DNA of 19,434 bases from an uncultured Chitinophagaceae bacterium (GTDB lineage Bacteria; Bacteroidota; Bacteroidia; Chitinophagales; Chitinophagaceae). Positions within the stretch are counted from its first letter, which is position 1; each line of letters starts with the position of its first letter. The position numbers and the translations under genes are program-made. The stretch is from NCBI GenBank assembly GCA_937900675.1, contig CALCEA010000117.1, positions 1 through 19,434 on the forward strand, in the 5' to 3' direction. A model generated the notes under the pieces. The model was not told the DNA's origin. It saw nothing but the letters and a program-made list of their open reading frames with translations, and searched no databases. Positions 16,601-19,434 of this stretch are shown piece by piece.

Positions 16601-17337
16601 GCTGTTGTCGTTGTGGGTATACCTGATAATACTGGAGAAGCTAATGTTTTATTAGTAAATACTTCTACTCCGTCTAGCGTAGCCATGGTGCCGATTGTCG
16701 GGAATGTAATATTACTAGCACCGGTTGTAATAATAGTAAAATCACCAGCCCCTTTAACCGTTAAATTTTTATCTAAAGTAATTTTCTTACCTACAGGATT
16801 AGCTACTCCTGTTCCACCCATTTCACTAGGCAAAGTATTAAGTAATTTTAATGCCCCTTCCGCTTGTGCTGCTTTATTTGAATAAAAAGTATATGGAACT
16901 GTCCATAGTTGTGAAGTACCAATATTATTGTAGTTAGCGTCAGGAGTCCATGTAGCAGTCAGCTGACTTCCTGCACTAGGCTTTACTGCAATTTTAATGT
17001 TAAGAAAATATTTGGTTGTACTCCAATCTATGTCAAAAATATTTGCTCTAACTCCATCAAAATATAGACCTTGACCAATAATTAATGTAAAAATTCCATC
17101 ATCTCCAGAAAGTACCTGAAATTTTTCAGCATATTCAACGGGACCCGTTGAATCACCTTTTAAAATTGTAACAATAGCAAACACTTCTCTATTTGTTGCA
17201 GCAACGTTTTGATTGTCCTTTGCTAATGCTTGAAACAACATACCTCCTGGGACCGATTTAGGAGAAGTGATTTGTGCAAACACATTTGTCGATATACAAA
17301 TTAATGCTATTGTTAAAAAAATTAGTTTATTTTTCAC
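10624..17337 (-). CDS. Giant secreted phage-tail-fibre-like repeat protein (2237 aa)
   Basis: The start is a GTG at 17337, five bases after the previous stop; it gives a clean signal peptide (residues 1-21, cleavage VFA before Q22), and an upstream in-frame stop excludes a longer form. Residues about 25-165 form the beta-rich domain often found at the front of secreted Bacteroidota proteins (MLFQALAKDNQNVAATNRE, then SQLWTVPYTFYSNKA). Next come tail-fibre-like modules (LDGVEVFTNKTLASP), coiled-coil-like 25/32-residue units in two blocks (about 365-485 and 783-1243), and two 155-residue modules (about 485-780). The C-terminal half has Gly/Ser/Thr-rich beta modules (NTGDQ, TGTGGTVTS) seen in phage fibres. 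The last 70 residues form a small beta domain (KVKMYINGVRISNTAY) ending DYFY. No peptidase S74 chaperone and no T9SS tail are seen. A trimeric surface fibre is likely; its ligand is unknown. Confidence 0.85.
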   Translation of the reverse strand: MKNKLIFLTIALICISTNVFAQITSPKSVPGGMLFQALAKDNQNVAATNREVFAIVTILKGDSTGPVEYAEKFQVLSGDDGIFTLIIGQGLYFDGVRANIFDIDWSTTKYFLNIKIAVKPSAGSQLTATWTPDANYNNIGTSQLWTVPYTFYSNKAAQAEGALKLLNTLPSEMGGTGVANPVGKKITLDKNLTVKGAGDFTIITTGASNITFPTIGTMATLDGVEVFTNKTLASPVLSGIPTTTTAALSDSSKQIANTDFVKSFVTSVKSDVLSTTSLELDQKENLANKTKNITTDSSSDLKYPTAKAVKAFVDSSIIVNATPDATKLVKGKILLSGDLTGIATSPMVNSVGGVSSSTISLLPTQIATNTASITAEITRATNAENGLNTKIESNTTSITAEITRATNAETTLNNKILSNTNSITSNTTAINAEVVRATSVEGSLDTSIKSNTASITANQTAIAEETSRAITTEGILRSNIATNTADILTKESLSNKLSRIDAGTLTSTSEVLYPNVKAVTEYVTNAISVLTGTISVSLSSGLEAKEEVANKSNNILNDQLSDVKYPSVRATKTYVDNSILSNATPDATSIVKGKIQLTGDLGGSASLPIVNSIGGVSSSTISLLPSQIASNSASITTNTADILTKESLSNKLTRIDAGTISSTNDDLYPNVKAVTDYVTNAIATLSGTFSVSLSGGLETKEEVANKSMNIDNDQFSDVKYPSVKATKTYVDNSIISNATPDATSLIKGKIQLTGDLGGVASLPIVNSVGGVSSNTISLLPTQVSSNTSSITAEITRATNAETALDNKILANTASITANANAILTEESRAKAAESVLTSNVSANTSSITAEITRATNAETTLDNKILANTNSITANANAILTEESRAKAAESVLTSNVSANTSSITAEITRATNAENGLNTKIESNTSSITAEITRATNAETALDNKILANTSSITANTSAINAEVIRATGVEGSLDTRITSNTSSITAEITRATNAETTLDNKILANTNSITANANAILTEESRAKAAESVLTSNVSANTSSITAEITRATNAENGLNTKIESNTSSITAEITRATNAETALDNKILANTSSITANTSAINAEVIRATGVEGSLDTRITSNTSSITAEITRATNAETTLDNKILANTASITANANAIASEEVRAKAAESILTSNVSANTSSITAEITRATNAETGLDNKILANTNSITAEITRATNTENGLNTKIESNTSSITAEIARAKAAELLKLNIGDTATMLSNYAIRSVTEIALNSKAPLISPVFTGIPTAPTPLALGDKLQITNKEYVDTTVNSAKGALLDQINKTSLEALNQKEDKIHKVTSIAGNESDIKYPSVNAVIDYVGLTVGGSVTPEATASVFGKIKLAGDLGGTAAAPVVNTIGGIASSTITSIARNVQEAAVNYVFAGPESGNNPASPVFRRLVAADLPAGSGSYIANSTSEQSNASFNIDGTGVIKNSLIAGTISTTGNTRIGGNLEVAGNTSLNGSLSLKGKSITIADNTTLSGINTGDQLISISGDISAGTSTSTLSATINPNAVTYGKIQQFTKTGLLGNASSNPGTVGEIELGTGITFDANGKLSATGTGGTVTSISPITLTSEGSTYSSTVTNASTTPVIGINIPYASTTVSGLLNKVDFETFNNKQSALTFSDGLTNTAGVVKVNTTQNITNLSNLTSSGLIKTQGNNGTLTMAVAGTDYQAPITLTTIGTTGSATFSGTTLNIPQYTVASLGAVEKNRDIVGGTKTLITYDTKGLVTAGADATTADIAPSSNRNYVTDLQAGVLSNTSGKNTGDETTETIKSKLGITTLSGSNTGDQSINMVGDVVANASTGTLTTTISAGAIITEKVANNAITYAKMQKVTGARLLGNAGAISGDATEIQLGTGIAFVNGTLSATGTGGTVTSLSPITITASGNTFTSSVTNSTSTPAISITLPLSSVSGTTAGLISNVDYTKFASKQDLLIKGSGIDLTSNTISVSGITTANISNTAGITKNQLADKSIQLGNTSIDLGATTNAISGLASVTANNFIGELSGNATNVTGIVLGANGGTGVNNNGKTITLGGNVSTAGSLSTIGAYSLSLTTSGNTSITLPTTGTLSTLDGVETFTNKSASTPAAGDNSTKIATTAFVNTAISAVNSNTSSSLSAKQDIITDVADEFTGSLSQTSFNLTKTPGSRSKVKMYINGVRISNTAYSLSGSTITYTPASNGSYNIQVGDRIQFDYFY
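11595..12540 (-). repeat. Paired beta modules 312 residues apart in the C-terminal half
   Basis: The segment TGTGGTVTS-SPIT followed by an extended strand pair and a KVDF/NVDY-x-x-F-x-x-KQ ending occurs twice, with matching DNA at 11595 and 12531 (936 bases, 312 codons apart). These are diverged internal repeats of the kind seen in tail-fibre proteins. Confidence 0.65.
13610..14990 (-). repeat. Array of 25- and 32-residue coiled-coil-like units
   Basis: Within the giant protein (residues about 783-1243) the core unit reads NTSSITAEITRATNAE plus nine variable residues (25 in all). It alternates with a 32-residue form that has seven extra residues. Hydrophobic Ile/Leu spacing and the A-E-x-x-R-A pattern suggest a parallel coiled coil, as in phage fibres and trimeric adhesin stalks. 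A second, more diverged block encodes residues about 365-485 (DNA about 15885-16245). Confidence 0.85.
13988..14805. repeat. Tandem duplication, 417-base period, 401-base identical copies
   Basis: Positions 13988-14388 and 14405-14805 read as identical over 401 bases, offset by 417 bases (139 codons), inside the giant fibre gene. The similarity continues to the left of the first copy with scattered mismatches. In protein terms the period equals units of 25+32+25+25+32 residues, so the frame and the unit boundaries are kept. Confidence 0.93.
15000..15900 (-). repeat. Two diverged 155-residue modules in the giant fibre gene
   Basis: Matching points (for example ACAATTGGTAAAGATGC at 15044 and 15509) are 465 bases, or 155 codons, apart. 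Each module runs through YPNVKAVT-YVTNAI, EEVANKS, DVKYPSV-ATKTYVDNSI, NATPDAT, GKIQLTGDLGG and PIVNS-GGVSS. DNA identity is clearly lower than in the 417-base repeat, so this duplication is older. A third, more distant relative lies around 16250-16500. Confidence 0.8.
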
Positions 17338-17342
17338 TTTAG

Positions 17343-17897
17343 TTAAATTTTAAAGATTTTGTAGGTTTGAAGTACTGTAGCAGATGATATTTGTATATAA
17401 TAAAGACCTGCATTAAGTTTTTCTAATGGCAGTTTAAATCCAATCAAGAGATCTTTTTGAGAAACATCAAGTCCATCAACCACTTCACCAACACTAGAGA
17501 AAACCTTCACATGAAACTTGTCCTCTAATTGTAAGGGATTTAAAAATTTTATTAATGTATAACTTGATGCTGGATTTGGGTAAATACTAATATTTAATTT
17601 TATATAATCAAGATTAACTTCACAAGTAGTGAAAAATTGTCCAAAATCTACTGGCATAAACTTTACTAAACCATTTGAAACGGTATAACATTTAGTTCCA
17701 GTAATAATAAGTGGATTACTATAAGTAGAAGTTGATACTAAAGAATTAACATTATTAAAATTTCCAATTCCACCTATAGAATACGAAAGTTTTATTTGAC
17801 CATGCAATAAACATGGACAAGCAATCGTTATTGCTAGAAATGGGATGATAAAACATTTAAGCTTTATCCAGTTCTTTAGTTTTAAATACACATTCAT
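17343..17897 (-). CDS. Small secreted protein with T9SS type A sorting domain
   Basis: The ATG at 17897 gives 184 residues; six more codons upstream begin with TTG and seem less likely. The N-terminus has basic residues then CFIIPFLAITIACPCLLHG, a signal peptide with probable cleavage before Q. After a short middle of about 70 residues with three later cysteines or fewer and no recognised domain, the classic T9SS type A tail begins at ISIYPNPASSYTLIKF and runs through VKVFSSVGEVV, a strand, LEKLNAGLYYIQIS and ends KIFKI. Such tails direct export by the type IX system and attachment to the cell surface; the machinery is not in this window. The gene stops five bases before the GTG of the giant fibre gene, so translation of the two is probably coupled. 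The role of the short middle part is unknown. Confidence 0.85.
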   Translation of the reverse strand: MNVYLKLKNWIKLKCFIIPFLAITIACPCLLHGQIKLSYSIGGIGNFNNVNSLVSTSTYSNPLIITGTKCYTVSNGLVKFMPVDFGQFFTTCEVNLDYIKLNISIYPNPASSYTLIKFLNPLQLEDKFHVKVFSSVGEVVDGLDVSQKDLLIGFKLPLEKLNAGLYYIQISSATVLQTYKIFKI

Positions 17898-17940
17898 ACA
17901 ATTTGCAATTAGCAAAGTGTATATTTCAAATTAGTTATAA

Positions 17941-18226
17941 ATATGAATTTTAAATCATATCATAATTAATTAAAATAAAAACCCATACAAAAACAAACAG
18001 TAATAGCGTAAGCTTTCACTGATTACTAAGTATGGATTATACACTTATTGGGTCATGCAAAATATACTAGTGTATTACCTAAAAAAAGTTTTAGAAGTCA
18101 ACAAAACCTAAAACAAAGTAGCAACAATATGTATCGATGTTACTAATTAAAGTTATCCTGTGTTTTTAAAAAAATATTTAGTTATCAATAATTCTATTGA
18201 AGTTAAAAATTACATTAACTTGAATA
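17941..18226. promoter_or_regulatory. Intergenic region upstream of the surface operon with a nested inverted repeat
   Basis: This AT-rich gap lies between the regulator gene and the secreted-protein operon and should hold the operon's promoter. It contains a nested inverted repeat: CCATAC (17983-17988) and AGTAAT (17999-18004) are mirrored by ATTACT (18022-18027) and GTATGG (18030-18035). I found no perfect TAnnTTTG element on the minus strand; near matches have the wrong inner spacing (TACACTTTG, TACTGTTTG). The repeat could be an operator or an RNA hairpin; this is inference. Confidence 0.4.
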
Positions 18227-19294
18227 TCAATTACTTGCATAATATATAAAATCAGAAGGTGTTCCTCCATGAAATTTCTTAAAAGGTTTATATAAGTGAT
18301 GCCTTGAGTTAAAACCTGCTTCTTGCGCTAAAGCATCAATAGAGTAATTGGTATACTTGTTAGATTTAACTAAATCTAGAAAATACAGTACTCTATACTT
18401 ATTTATTAGATTATTAAAAGACATATTAAACTTAATGATAATCAAATCATGAAAATCTTCTTTATCTTCTATTCCATTTTCTTTGCAAAAACGATCCAAA
18501 TTGGCATCTTTTTGTAAATAATAGAAATCATTAAAAAATGGTCTAGTGAAATTATCGTCATTTAAGGTCAAAGTGTTATGCTTATCAAAAGCGGATAATT
18601 TATTAAAACTAAATTTGTTAAAACTAAGAAATTTAGGTTTATAAATTATACTCAATAAGACTAGATATGACATTAATACCAAAGATATTTTTAAAATATA
18701 AACTCCTAATAAATAACGGTTATAATAGTTTAAAATTGATAAATTAAACGTAATTAAAAAAACTAAAACAGAAAGTTTACCAGCCCATGATTTTATTGAT
18801 TTTTTATAATAATTTTTAGAATCTTTAGTTCTAAGAAAAATGTATGATATCTTAAAAAAAGTAAAAAGAACCAAAATTTTAAAACTAAACCTTAAAATAT
18901 TTAAATACCAATATTTTGGTACAATATAAAAAGATGTCACTTGGTCATTATGAAAAGAATAAACATAAGGATATGTATTTATAATATAAACAAATACTAA
19001 ACCAAGAAATAAGGCAATACTTATGTTAATTTTAACCCATTTATAAATTTTTGTACTAATTACAGAATTTAAAATAAATATAAGACAAGCACCAGTAACA
19101 ATATTAAAAAAGGGAGTAAAAATCAATAGAAACCCTGTTTTAATATTATTCATTATTAAAAGATTAAAGATGAAAATCATTGTAATTAAGACTAAGAAAT
19201 TAATCTTAGTCAGTAATGGTCTTTTAATGGTTATCAAAACATCTATAAATGTAATTACACTTAGGATTAGAATTGAAAAGAAAAATTTATCCAT
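18227..19294 (-). CDS. Membrane-bound AraC-family transcriptional regulator
   Basis: A 355-residue protein. Residues about 1-215 form roughly seven hydrophobic helices (for example FFFSILILSVITFIDVLITI, FLVLITMIFIFNLLIM, LFLGLVFVYIINTYPYVY). Residues about 265-355 form an AraC-type DNA-binding domain: a first helix-turn-helix ending near NKYRVLYFLDLV, then SIDALAQEAGFNSRHHLYKP and FKKFHGGTPSDFIYYAS, the well-known second-helix signature. Such fusions are thought to sense a membrane or extracytoplasmic signal and act on nearby promoters. It lies directly upstream of the secreted-protein operon on the same strand, 329 bases from that operon's first ATG, so it is the natural candidate regulator. 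Base composition is visibly more AT-rich than in the housekeeping genes. The DNA-binding class is secure; the ligand and target are inferred. Confidence 0.9.
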   Translation of the reverse strand: MDKFFFSILILSVITFIDVLITIKRPLLTKINFLVLITMIFIFNLLIMNNIKTGFLLIFTPFFNIVTGACLIFILNSVISTKIYKWVKINISIALFLGLVFVYIINTYPYVYSFHNDQVTSFYIVPKYWYLNILRFSFKILVLFTFFKISYIFLRTKDSKNYYKKSIKSWAGKLSVLVFLITFNLSILNYYNRYLLGVYILKISLVLMSYLVLLSIIYKPKFLSFNKFSFNKLSAFDKHNTLTLNDDNFTRPFFNDFYYLQKDANLDRFCKENGIEDKEDFHDLIIIKFNMSFNNLINKYRVLYFLDLVKSNKYTNYSIDALAQEAGFNSRHHLYKPFKKFHGGTPSDFIYYASN

Positions 19295-19434
19295 AATTAA
19301 GAATTTAAAATGTTAGGCATATTATTCATATAATATTTTAAAATAGTATTCATACTTTGTATTATTGACACCTATTACACTATAACTAAACTTAATAGAA
19401 TTTATATCTATAATTTGCGACTTCGTTTCAATAT
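19295..19434. other. AT-rich region upstream of the regulator gene, no gene seen
   Basis: These 140 bases to the window edge hold no credible coding frame. They should contain the regulator's promoter on the minus strand, but I see no clear TAnnTTTG element on either strand, only off-spacing near matches. Confidence 0.4.

Noticed and set aside
10624..17337. A prophage tail region
   Set aside because: The modules resemble phage fibres, but the protein has a signal peptide, sits in an operon with T9SS-type secreted proteins and an AraC regulator, and no other phage genes are in the window.
17898..17915. Start of the T9SS-tailed protein at the TTG at 17915
   Set aside because: The ATG at 17897 already gives a good signal peptide, so the six extra residues are unneeded. 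The TTG cannot be fully excluded.

Overview
The window looks like a chromosomal segment of a Bacteroidota bacterium, most likely of the Chitinophagaceae type (family level is inference). It is AT-rich and its starts lack strong Shine-Dalgarno sites. Several genes are preceded by the Bacteroidota promoter pattern (TTTG or TTG, about 20 bases, TAnnTTTG). At least one protein carries a canonical type IX secretion (T9SS) sorting tail with a YPNPA motif.

Positions 1-8800 are a housekeeping block. A plus-strand run holds the end of a TPR protein, recN, fabI and a SemiSWEET sugar transporter, with gaps of only 16-33 bases, and closes at a strong bidirectional hairpin terminator (about 3635-3670). 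A short acidic DUF2795-like gene lies on the minus strand. A LolD-type ABC ATPase on the plus strand overlaps, tail to tail, a minus-strand PduO-type cobalamin adenosyltransferase. Further minus-strand genes are a MacB/LolD-type ATPase and gatC. A divergent plus-strand gene encodes a 790-residue beta-oxidation enzyme (3-hydroxyacyl-CoA dehydrogenase first, enoyl-CoA hydratase second, as in B. subtilis FadN).

Positions 8850-19300 are an accessory surface locus entirely on the minus strand. In transcription order it holds: an AraC-family regulator fused to about seven membrane segments; an intergenic region with a nested inverted repeat; a small secreted protein with a T9SS sorting tail; a 2237-residue exported, phage-tail-fibre-like repeat protein starting at GTG five bases later; and a beta-helix/autotransporter-repeat protein 32 bases after that. 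The last reading frame is interrupted by one in-frame TAG, beyond which the same frame encodes a sorting-tail-like domain. A minus-strand terminator (8856-8881) then closes the unit. No phage head, tail, integrase or lysis genes are visible, so the fibre protein appears to belong to the host surface.

The likely picture is a membrane-bound AraC regulator next to an operon for secreted adhesive or fibrous surface proteins. The giant gene shows recent expansion, including two 401-base stretches that I read as identical at a 417-base period, built from 25- and 32-residue coiled-coil-like units.
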